Shown in pieces: positions 57,865-64,000 of a stretch of 64,000 nucleotides of DNA; the first letter of the stretch is position 1; the number at the start of each line of letters is the position of its first letter. Position numbers and translations under genes: made by a program. The stretch is from Rhodoferax bucti (GTDB lineage Bacteria > Pseudomonadota > Gammaproteobacteria > Burkholderiales > Burkholderiaceae_C). The stretch covers positions 1,054,001 through 1,118,000 of the forward strand of contig NZ_VAHD01000001.1 of assembly GCF_005876985.1 (NCBI RefSeq), in the 5' to 3' direction. Below the pieces are notes generated by a model. That model was not told the origin of the DNA, ran no database searches, and saw only the letters and a program-made list of their open reading frames with translations.

Positions 57865-58251
57865 ATGGGCTTACTTCCATCGCGGCCTGCTCGCGCCAGC
57901 ACCAAACAAGTCGGGGATGCGGCAGAGGAGCAGGCCTTGGGTTTTTTGCAGGCCAAGGGGCTGCAATTCGTTGCGCGCAATTATCGGACGCCCGGGCGCG
58001 GCGGGGGCGAAATCGACCTCATCCTGCGCGACCGGGATGGCACCCTCGTGTTTGTGGAGGTGCGCAAGCGCAGCCGCAGCGACCATGGCGGTGCCGCGGC
58101 CAGTGTGGGGCATGTGAAGCAGCGGCGCATCATCTTTGCCGCACGGCACTATTTGTTGACCTTGCGCACCATGCCACCCTGCCGTTTTGATGTGGTGGTG
58201 ATCGATGGCGACGCGGTGGAATGGCTGCGCGCCGCGTTTGACGCATCCTGA
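57865..58251 (+). CDS. yraN: UPF0102 protein YraN
   Basis: 128 residues of the restriction-endonuclease-like fold. Motif [24 protein letters not shown], then [20 protein letters not shown] (E-x-D...E-x-K-like, here EVRKRS) and KQRRI. A putative nuclease of unknown substrate, conserved beside diaA. Starts 2 nt from the divergent rsmI start. Confidence 0.92.
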   Translation: MGLLPSRPARASTKQVGDAAEEQALGFLQAKGLQFVARNYRTPGRGGGEIDLILRDRDGTLVFVEVRKRSRSDHGGAAASVGHVKQRRIIFAARHYLLTLRTMPPCRFDVVVIDGDAVEWLRAAFDAS

Positions 58252-58300
58252 TACATCCGTAAAGGGTTCTGACATCAGGGTTTTCAGGGGGCGCGGTATC

Positions 58301-58906
58301 ATGCCCGCCATGCTGGAACAACGAATTCAACAACATTTCATCGACAGCGCAGACCTCAAATACCAATCTGCGCAAGGCTTAAGCAAACCCATTGCCGACG
58401 CGGTACAAGCCATGCTGGCTTGCGTAACCAGCGGAGGCAAAGTGCTGGCCTGCGGCAATGGCGGCTCGGCAGCCGACGCGCAGCATTTCGCGGCCGAGTT
58501 CGTGGGCCGCTTTGAGCGCGAGCGGCCCGAATTGGGCGCGATTGCGCTGACCACCGACAGCTCCATCCTCACCGCCATTGCCAATGACTACGACTTCAAT
58601 GTGATCTTCTCGCGCCAGGTGCGCGCGTTGGGTGCGCCGGGGGATGTGCTGCTGGCCATTTCTACCAGCGGCAACTCGGCCAATGTGCTGGCTGCCATTG
58701 AGGCCGCGCATGAGCGGGAGATGGTGGTGGTCGGCCTTACCGGCAAGGGCGGCGGCAAGATGGCCCAGGCCCTGCGGGATACCGATGTGCATATCTGCGT
58801 GCCCCACGACCGCACGGCCCGCATTCAGGAAGTTCATATTTTGGCGCTGCACTGCATTTGTGATGCGGTGGACGCCCAACTGCTCGGAGAACAGGAAACC
58901 CCATGA
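58301..58906 (+). CDS. diaA: SIS-domain protein DiaA (GmhA-like)
   Basis: 201 residues. SIS fold: [40 protein letters not shown]. Both DiaA (DnaA-binding initiator partner) and GmhA (sedoheptulose-7-phosphate isomerase) fit by sequence; the yraN-diaA-dolP neighbourhood favours DiaA. An ATG three codons later (MLEQRI) is an alternative start. Overlaps dolP by 4 nt (ATGA). Confidence 0.88.
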   Translation: MPAMLEQRIQQHFIDSADLKYQSAQGLSKPIADAVQAMLACVTSGGKVLACGNGGSAADAQHFAAEFVGRFERERPELGAIALTTDSSILTAIANDYDFNVIFSRQVRALGAPGDVLLAISTSGNSANVLAAIEAAHEREMVVVGLTGKGGGKMAQALRDTDVHICVPHDRTARIQEVHILALHCICDAVDAQLLGEQETP

Positions 58907-59547
58907 TGACATTCACACCCCGCCGTTTGATCCAACGCCTCACGCTGGCAGCGCTGCTGGCCGCCAGCCTGAGCGCCTGTGTGCCCCTGGTGATGGGGGG
59001 CGCATTTGTCGGCACCGGCCTGGTGGCTACCGACCGCCGCACCTCCGGCAGCTTGGTGGAAGACGAAGGCATTGAGCTGCGCTCTGCCAGCCGTATCCGC
59101 GAAAACCTGGGGGAGCGTGTGCATGTGAACGTGACCAGCTACAACCGCCAGGTGCTGCTGACCGGCGAGGTGCCTAATCTGCAGGACAAGCAGCTGGTCG
59201 AAAAAATTGTGAGCGGCGTGGACAACGTGCGCAACATCGTGAACGAGCTGGATGTCATGGGCAACTCCACCCTGACCCAACGCTCCTCGGATTCTTTGGT
59301 GACCGGCCGCGCCAAAGCCGGCCTGGTGGATGCGAAAGATTTGTTTGCCAGTGCCTTCAAACTCACCACCGAGCGCGGCACGGTGTATGTCATGGGCCGG
59401 GTGACCGCGCGTGAAGCCAAACGCGCAACCGACATCATCAGCAACACCAGCGGGGTGCAGCGCGTGGTGCGGATTCTGGAAATCATCTCGGAAGAAGAGT
59501 TGGCCCGCACCTTGCCCCAGCAGCCGCCTGCTGAGCAGAAGAAGTAA
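58903..59547 (+). CDS. dolP: BON-domain lipoprotein DolP (YraP)
   Basis: 214 residues. Lipoprotein signal ending LSAC; glycine-rich [12 protein letters not shown] next; then two BON domains ([40 protein letters not shown]). DolP helps keep the outer membrane intact at the division site. A terminator starts at its stop codon. Confidence 0.93.
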   Translation: MMTFTPRRLIQRLTLAALLAASLSACVPLVMGGAFVGTGLVATDRRTSGSLVEDEGIELRSASRIRENLGERVHVNVTSYNRQVLLTGEVPNLQDKQLVEKIVSGVDNVRNIVNELDVMGNSTLTQRSSDSLVTGRAKAGLVDAKDLFASAFKLTTERGTVYVMGRVTAREAKRATDIISNTSGVQRVVRILEIISEEELARTLPQQPPAEQKK

Positions 59548-59571
59548 AAAAGGCCCACAGGGGCCTTTTTT
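59546..59571 (+). terminator. intrinsic terminator of dolP
   Basis: AAAAAAGGCCC - ACAG - GGGCCTTTTTT, an 11-bp stem flanked by A and T runs; the first As are the end of the dolP stop codon. May act in both directions, also for the convergent gene at 59625. Confidence 0.9.
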
Positions 59572-59575
59572 ATTG

Positions 59576-59621
59576 CCCCTCAGGGGGCCTGCGCCCCCGC
59601 ACGGCGGCGGAGTGTGGAGCC
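59576..59621 (-). repeat. 3'-end element, copy R3 (partial, degenerate)
   Basis: Shares the CCCCT-x-GGGGG, GC-rich middle and CGGCGGAG-x-GTGG blocks of R1 and R2 but lacks their left stem. It ends 3 nt after the stop codon of the minus-strand dehydrogenase gene. Confidence 0.6.
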
Positions 59622-59624
59622 TTG

Positions 59625-60551
59625 TTACTTCAGGCGCTTGATCAGGCTGCTGGTGTCCCAGCGGTTGCCGCCCATGAGTTGCACGTCGGCATAAAACTGG
59701 TCTACCAATGCCGTTACCGGCAGGCGTGCGCCATTGCGCTTGGCTTCGTCGAGCACCAGGCCCAGGTCTTTGCGCATCCAGTCCACCGCGAAACCGAAGT
59801 CGAACTTGTCGGCCACCATGGTCTTGCCACGGTTGTCCAGCTGCCAGCTTTGGGCTGCGCCCTTGCCGATCACGTCCAGCACCTGGTTCATGTCCAGCCC
59901 GGCGCGCTGGCCAAACGCCACGGCCTCGGACAGGCCTTGTACCAGCCCGGCAATGCAAATCTGGTTCACCATTTTGGCGAGCTGGCCCGAGCCGCTTTCG
60001 CCCAACAGGGTGAAGGCCCGCGAGAACGCCATGGCCACTGGTTTGACGGCTTCAAACGCAGTGGCATTGCCACCGCACATCACGGTAAGCAGGCCGTTTT
60101 GCGCGCCGGCCTGGCCGCCCGACACAGGAGCGTCGATGAACTGCAGGCCGCGTGTTTGCGCCACGGCACTGAGCTCGCGTGCCACGTCGGCAGAAGCGGT
60201 GGTGTGGTCCACAAAAATCGCGCCCGGTTTCATGCCCGCAAAGGCGCCGTCGTCACCCAGCGTGACACTGCGCAGGTCTGCATCGTTGCCCACACAGCAG
60301 AACACGATGTCTGCGTGCTGCACGGCTTCACGTGGCGTCGGTGCATGCGAATGAGAGCCCAGTTGGCTGCTGGCGCCCGTAAATTCTGCGCACCATGCTA
60401 CGGATTTGCTAGCGGTGCGGTTGTACACCGCCACCTGGTGGCCAGCCCGCGCCAAGTGCCCGGCCATGGGGTAACCCATGACACCGAGGCCCAAAAAAGC
60501 CACCGAGTAGGCGGGGGAGGGTTCGTAGGTTTTTTTGTTGATGTTTGGCAT
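59625..60551 (-). CDS. NAD(P)-dependent oxidoreductase, 3-hydroxyisobutyrate dehydrogenase family
   Basis: 308 residues. Cofactor loop FLGLGVMGYPMAGHL; substrate motif DAPVSGGQAGAQNG; catalytic Lys in GSGQLAKMVNQI. Could act on 3-hydroxyisobutyrate, tartronate semialdehyde or glyoxylate; the substrate is open. Residues about 46-62 (KSVAWCAEFTGASS) are encoded by a repeat copy. Probably co-transcribed with pilU or read from its own promoter beyond R1. Confidence 0.9.
   Translation of the reverse strand: MPNINKKTYEPSPAYSVAFLGLGVMGYPMAGHLARAGHQVAVYNRTASKSVAWCAEFTGASSQLGSHSHAPTPREAVQHADIVFCCVGNDADLRSVTLGDDGAFAGMKPGAIFVDHTTASADVARELSAVAQTRGLQFIDAPVSGGQAGAQNGLLTVMCGGNATAFEAVKPVAMAFSRAFTLLGESGSGQLAKMVNQICIAGLVQGLSEAVAFGQRAGLDMNQVLDVIGKGAAQSWQLDNRGKTMVADKFDFGFAVDWMRKDLGLVLDEAKRNGARLPVTALVDQFYADVQLMGGNRWDTSSLIKRLK
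60368..60413 (-). repeat. 46-nt two-stem dispersed repeat, copy J (inside the dehydrogenase gene)
   Basis: On the minus strand, which is the coding strand: GCTAG, 7 nt, GTAGC, ATGGTGCGC, 9 nt, GGGCGCCAGCA. GCT is an Ala codon in frame. Confidence 0.65.
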
Positions 60552-60580
60552 GATGGCGAAGATTCAGTGGAACGAATGGA

Positions 60581-60662
60581 CAATTTTGCGCCGGGCCGCC
60601 CCGAGCAAAATTAGCCCTCTCGGGGGGCAGCGACCCGCTTTAGCGGCGAAGCGTGGGGGCCA
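60581..60662 (-). repeat. 3'-end element, copy R1 (after pilU)
   Basis: Outer stem AATTTTGC (60582-60589) / GCAAAATT (60605-60612), then CCCTCTCGGGGGG and CCCGCTTTAGCGG hairpins. It ends 3 nt past the pilU stop codon, in the 114-nt gap before the dehydrogenase gene. Confidence 0.8.
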
Positions 60663-60665
60663 CAT

Positions 60666-61802
60666 TTACATGATCGCGAAGTTTTCGGTACCAGCGGACA
60701 AGTCGGTGGACTTGCCGCGGTGGCTGTTGAGTTTGATTTGCAGGCGCAGGTCGTTGAGGGAGTCGGCGTTGCGCAGCGCATCTTCGTAGGTGATGACGTG
60801 GCCTTCGTAGAGGTCGAACAGCGCCTGGTCGAAGGTCTGCATGCCGGCCTGGCGGCTCTTCTTCATGATCTCTTTTACCTCGGACACTTCGCCCTTGAAG
60901 ATCAGGTCGGAAATCAGCGGCGAATTCAGCATCACCTCTACCGCCGCTACACGGCCTTTGCCGTCCTGCTTGGGGATGAGCCGCTGCGACACCATGGCCC
61001 GCAGGTTGAGGGACAAGTCCATCAGCAGTTGGCTGCGGCGCTCTTCCGGGAAGAAGTTGATCACCCGGTCCAGCGCCTGGTTGGCGCTGTTGGCGTGCAA
61101 GGTGGCCAGGCACAGGTGACCGGTCTCCGAGAACGCGATGGCGTGTTCCATGGTTTCGCGGTCGCGGATTTCACCCATCAGGATCACGTCTGGCGCCTGG
61201 CGCAGGGTATTTTTGAGCGCGGCCTCCCAGCTGTCGGTGTCCAGGCCGACTTCGCGCTGTGTCACTACGCAGTTCTTGTGGGCGTGCACAAACTCCACCG
61301 GGTCCTCGATGGTGATGATGTGGCCGTAAGAGTTTTCGTTGCGCCAGTCCACCATGGCCGCCAGCGTCGTTGATTTGCCCGACCCCGTGGCCCCCACCAG
61401 AATGCACAGCCCGCGCTTGGACTGCACAATTTCCTTCAAGATCTGGGGCACGCCCAGCCCGTCGATGGTAGGCAGCACCTGCGGAATCACCCGCAACACC
61501 ATGCCGACTTTGCCCTGCTGGATGAACGCATTCACCCGGAAGCGCCCGATGGTGGCCGGCGCAATCGCGAAGTTGCTCTCCTTGGTGCGCTCAAACTCGG
61601 CCACCTGCTTATCGCTCATGATGGAGCGGGCCAGTGCCATGGTGTGCGCGGCATTCAGAGGCTGCGGCGAGACCTTGGTGACCTTGCCGTCCACCTTGAT
61701 GGCAGGCGGAAACTCGGCGGTGATAAAGAGGTCGCTGCCATTGCGGCTGACCATCAGCTTGAGCAGGTCGTTGATAAATTTCGTGGCTTGATCGCGCTCC
61801 AT
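60666..61802 (-). CDS. pilU: type IV pilus retraction ATPase, PilU
   Basis: 378 residues from the ATG at 61802 (MERDQATKFINDLLKLMVSR); a longer in-frame start would run into element R2. Walker A GATGSGKST, Asp box (IITIEDPVEFVHAHK), Walker B LMGEIRD. Lacks the AIRNLIRE motif of PilT, as is usual for PilU. Works with PilT in pilus retraction. Confidence 0.94.
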   Translation of the reverse strand: MERDQATKFINDLLKLMVSRNGSDLFITAEFPPAIKVDGKVTKVSPQPLNAAHTMALARSIMSDKQVAEFERTKESNFAIAPATIGRFRVNAFIQQGKVGMVLRVIPQVLPTIDGLGVPQILKEIVQSKRGLCILVGATGSGKSTTLAAMVDWRNENSYGHIITIEDPVEFVHAHKNCVVTQREVGLDTDSWEAALKNTLRQAPDVILMGEIRDRETMEHAIAFSETGHLCLATLHANSANQALDRVINFFPEERRSQLLMDLSLNLRAMVSQRLIPKQDGKGRVAAVEVMLNSPLISDLIFKGEVSEVKEIMKKSRQAGMQTFDQALFDLYEGHVITYEDALRNADSLNDLRLQIKLNSHRGKSTDLSAGTENFAIM

Positions 61803-61850
61803 GAGAGCTCCTTCAGGAAAAGTTCGAAAGCAAAAGCGTCGTACTGCGAG

Positions 61851-61935
61851 CAACAATTTGCCGCCGGGCCGCCCCAAGGCAAATTAGCCCCTCTGGGGGG
61901 CAGCGACCCGCGTAGCGGCGGAGCGTGGGGGTAAC
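61851..61935 (-). repeat. 3'-end element, copy R2 (after pilT)
   Basis: Outer stem AATTTGCC (61855-61862) / GGCAAATT (61878-61885), then CCCCTCTGGGGGG and CCGCGTAGCGG. Aligns with R1 over about 80 nt; ends 2 nt after the pilT stop. The differing outer stem keeps its pairing. Confidence 0.82.
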
Positions 61936-61937
61936 AG

Positions 61938-62981
61938 TCACCCCGGGAAATTCTCGGGAATCTTGGCTTTTCCGCGTGCCTCGGCGGGGCTGATGATGTT
62001 GCGTTTGACTAGCTCGGTGAGGTTCTGGTCCAGGGTCTGCATGCCCACGCTGTTGCCGGTCTGGATGGCCGAGTACATCTGCGCCACCTTGGCCTCGCGG
62101 ATCAGGTTGCGGATGGCGCTGGTGCCCAGCATGATCTCGTGCGCCGCCACGCGGCCTTGGCCGTCTTTGGTTTTGCACAGGGTTTGCGAAATCACGGCCT
62201 GCAGTGATTCGGACAGCATGGCCCGCACCATTTCTTTCTCTTCGGCCGGGAACACGTCAATGATCCGGTCAATCGTTTTGGCCGCACTTGAGGTGTGCAG
62301 CGTGCCGAACACCAAGTGGCCGGTTTCGGCTGCCGTCATCGCCAAGCGAATGGTTTCCAGGTCGCGCATTTCGCCCACCAGAATCGCGTCCGGGTCTTCG
62401 CGCAGGGCGGATTTCAGGGCGGCGGCAAAACTCAGGGTGTGCGGGCCGACTTCGCGCTGGTTGACCAGGCACTTCTTGGATTCGTGCACGAATTCGATGG
62501 GGTCTTCCACCGTCAGGATGTGGCCGAACTCGGTTTCGTTCAAGAAGTTCACCATCGCCGCCAGCGTGGTGGACTTGCCGGAGCCGGTAGGGCCGGTGAC
62601 CAGCACCAAGCCGCGTGGCTTCAGGGCCAGGTCGCCAAAAATCTTGGGGGCGTTGAGCTGCTCCAGCGACAAAATTTTGCTCGGAATCGTCCGGAACACC
62701 GCGCCCGCGCCGCGCTGGTGGTTGAAGGCGTTGACGCGAAAGCGCGCCAGACCGTCGATCTCGAACGAGAAGTCGATCTCCAGAAACTCCTCGTACATCT
62801 TGCGCTGGGTGTCGTTCATGATGTCGTACACCATGGCGTGCACCTGCTTGTGGTCCAGGGGCTCCACGTTGATGCGGCGCACATCGCCATGCACCCGGAT
62901 CATGGGCGGCAGGCCGGCCGAGAGGTGCAAGTCAGACGCTTTGTTTTTGACGCTAAATGCGAGCAGCTGGGTAATGTCCAC
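61938..62981 (-). CDS. pilT: type IV pilus retraction ATPase, PilT
   Basis: 347 residues, standard length. Walker A GPTGSGKST, Asp box LTVEDPIEFVHESK, Walker B LVGEMRD, and the PilT-specific retraction motif AIRNLIRE near residue 290. Powers depolymerisation of the pilus, hence twitching motility and DNA uptake. Divergent from yggS, 47 nt apart. Confidence 0.97.
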   Translation of the reverse strand: MDITQLLAFSVKNKASDLHLSAGLPPMIRVHGDVRRINVEPLDHKQVHAMVYDIMNDTQRKMYEEFLEIDFSFEIDGLARFRVNAFNHQRGAGAVFRTIPSKILSLEQLNAPKIFGDLALKPRGLVLVTGPTGSGKSTTLAAMVNFLNETEFGHILTVEDPIEFVHESKKCLVNQREVGPHTLSFAAALKSALREDPDAILVGEMRDLETIRLAMTAAETGHLVFGTLHTSSAAKTIDRIIDVFPAEEKEMVRAMLSESLQAVISQTLCKTKDGQGRVAAHEIMLGTSAIRNLIREAKVAQMYSAIQTGNSVGMQTLDQNLTELVKRNIISPAEARGKAKIPENFPG

Positions 62982-63028
62982 GGAGTCCCTCTCTAGGCGG
63001 ATGGCAGGTTTGTTACGCTCGGGAGATT

Positions 63029-63727
63029 ATGACGATGATTGCCGACAATCTCCACGCTGTGGCCCAGCGTATTGCACACGCGTGCCAGCAGTGTGACCGC
63101 CCGGTGGACGCGGTGCGCCTGCTGGCGGTTTCCAAGACCTTCGGGCCGGACGCGGTGCAGGCGGCCTTTGATGTCGGGCAGCGCGCGTTTGGCGAAAACT
63201 ACATCCAGGAAGCAGTTGAAAAAATCACCGCTCTACAGGCACTGCCTATCGAGTGGCATTGCATCGGCCCCATCCAGAGCAACAAGACGCGGCTGGTGGC
63301 CGAGCATTTCCAGTGGGTGCACACGGTGGACCGCCTCAAGATCGCCCAGCGCCTGAGCGAGCAGCGGCCGGCCCACCTGCCGCCGCTGCAGGTGTGCATT
63401 CAGGTGAATGTGGATGGGGGCCCCACCAAGTCGGGTGTGGCGCCGCAAGAGGCGGCTGCGCTGGCTGCAGCGGTGGCGGCCTTGCCACGGCTGCAGTTGC
63501 GCGGCATCATGTGCATTCCCGAGCCTGCTCCTGATTTTGTAGCTGCTCGCGCAGTGTTCATGAGCGCTAAGGCGGTATTTGATGCCTTGTTGGCCCAAGG
63601 CTTGCCGCTGGATACCCTCTCCATGGGAATGAGCGGCGACCTGGATGCTGCGATTGCCGGTGGCAGCACCATGGTGCGGGTGGGCAGCGCCATCTTCGGC
63701 GCGCGCCACTACCCGGCCTCTGCTTAG
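63029..63727 (+). CDS. yggS: PLP homeostasis protein YggS
   Basis: 232 residues; a PLP-binding barrel that buffers vitamin B6. PLP Lys36 in LLAVSKTFGPD; ENYIQEA, IEWHCIGPIQSNK and SMGMSGDLDAAI are family motifs. The start is 63029 or 63035 (both ATG, GGGAG before). Part of the C-terminal half (APDFVAARAVFMSAKA) is encoded by a repeat copy. yggS next to pilT is a common arrangement. Convergent with the next gene, sharing TTAG. Confidence 0.94.
   Translation: MTMIADNLHAVAQRIAHACQQCDRPVDAVRLLAVSKTFGPDAVQAAFDVGQRAFGENYIQEAVEKITALQALPIEWHCIGPIQSNKTRLVAEHFQWVHTVDRLKIAQRLSEQRPAHLPPLQVCIQVNVDGGPTKSGVAPQEAAALAAAVAALPRLQLRGIMCIPEPAPDFVAARAVFMSAKAVFDALLAQGLPLDTLSMGMSGDLDAAIAGGSTMVRVGSAIFGARHYPASA
63527..63572 (+). 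repeat. 46-nt two-stem dispersed repeat, copy H (inside yggS)
   Basis: GCTCC, 7 nt, GTAGC, TGCTCGCGC, 9 nt, GAGCGCTAAGG. The right half is almost identical to copy F, while stem 1 has decayed. Coding strand, GCT as Ala codon. Confidence 0.7.
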
Positions 63728-64000
63728 GTACGCACCCGGCCGTCGCCGGTGAGCATGGTCATTTCCACAAAGGTGGAGGCCACATGGTCGGTTTTGGAGA
63801 AGTTCACATTGAAGCCTCCAAAGGGCTGGCCGTTGATGCTCTCCATGGCGCTGATGAGGGCATCCGCACCGCCTTTGCCGCCGCTGCGGCGTAGGCCCTC
63901 TGCCAGCACCTTGGCGGACAGGTAGCCCTCCATGCTGGAGAAGTTGGCCTGCACCGCGCCATTGCTTTTGCGCACGGCCTCGGCAAACTCACGTGAAATG
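63724..64000 (-). CDS. periplasmic binding protein of a branched-chain amino acid-type ABC importer, C-terminal part
   Basis: The frame stays open to the right edge, so the 5' end lies outside. The visible 91 residues (ISREFAEAVRKSNGAVQANF, EGYLSAKVLAEGLRRSG, FNVNFSKTDHVASTFVEMTM) match the C-terminal lobe of LivJ-type (Peripla_BP_6) binding proteins. The substrate cannot be told. Its stop overlaps the yggS stop. Confidence 0.85.
   Translation of the reverse strand, partial: ISREFAEAVRKSNGAVQANFSSMEGYLSAKVLAEGLRRSGGKGGADALISAMESINGQPFGGFNVNFSKTDHVASTFVEMTMLTGDGRVRT

Noticed and set aside
59576..61935. R1-R3 as a CRISPR array or tandem repeat
   Set aside because: Three copies spaced about 1 kb apart with genes between, no uniform spacers and no cas genes.

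Overview
The window reads as one contiguous piece of a GC-rich betaproteobacterial chromosome, most likely Comamonadaceae (Rhodoferax/Curvibacter/Polaromonas-like). This rests on the str–S10 ribosomal block preceded by a PBP5-type carboxypeptidase, the F-type ATP synthase operon, a PTS phosphorelay without sugar permeases, the family-specific hypothetical proteins, and small palindromic repeats I associate with that family. The genus is inference. I see no prophage, IS element, CRISPR array, rRNA operon or replication origin, and no stretch over 300 bases without a gene.

Layout. 1-2.8 kb: VanZ-like protein (cut by the window edge), thioredoxin-like ferredoxin, alpha/beta hydrolase, dacC. 2.8-12.9 kb: rpsL-rpsG-fusA-tuf-rpsJ, then a terminator and a new promoter, then [40 protein letters not shown], ending at a strong terminator; the spc genes that usually follow are absent. 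13-23 kb: peroxiredoxin, GNAT, TlpA, DUF4197, lipoprotein, MFS, IIA-Man/HPr/EI, EamA, AraC, aldo/keto reductase. 23-25.1 kb: DUF493-lipB-lipA. 25.3-32.5 kb: atpIBEFHAGDC. 32.5-37.5 kb: LemA/TPM membrane cluster, hydrolases, cytochrome c5, tRNA-Arg(CCG). 37.5-44.8 kb: glycine-zipper protein, EAL/HDOD regulator with a coupled 57-residue membrane protein, pobA/pobR, HTH-receiver protein, RhlE. 45-51.4 kb: alpha-glucoside ABC importer plus intracellular alpha-glucosidase (aglKEFGA order). 51.4-57 kb: MATE, then a galactose/galactonate cluster (lactonase, SDR, FadR-type regulator, dgoK, dgoA). 57-59.5 kb: rsmI | yraN-diaA-dolP. 59.6-64 kb: hydroxyisobutyrate-dehydrogenase-like protein, pilU, pilT, yggS and a truncated periplasmic binding protein.

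The most unusual material lies in and between ordinary genes. A dispersed module of about 46 nt with fixed geometry (GCTAY, 7 variable, RTAGC, 9-mer, 9 variable, 11-mer) occurs ten times. Four copies lie inside coding sequences, all on the coding strand and all in the same reading frame; one copy supplies the start codon of a hydrolase. A second element of about 80 nt sits within 4-5 nt of the stop codon of three consecutive minus-strand genes, with compensatory base changes in one stem. Other points of interest are an attenuator-like leader before rplC, a terminator-like hairpin between aglE and aglF, several clean operators, and a galactonate pathway lacking its dehydratase in this window.
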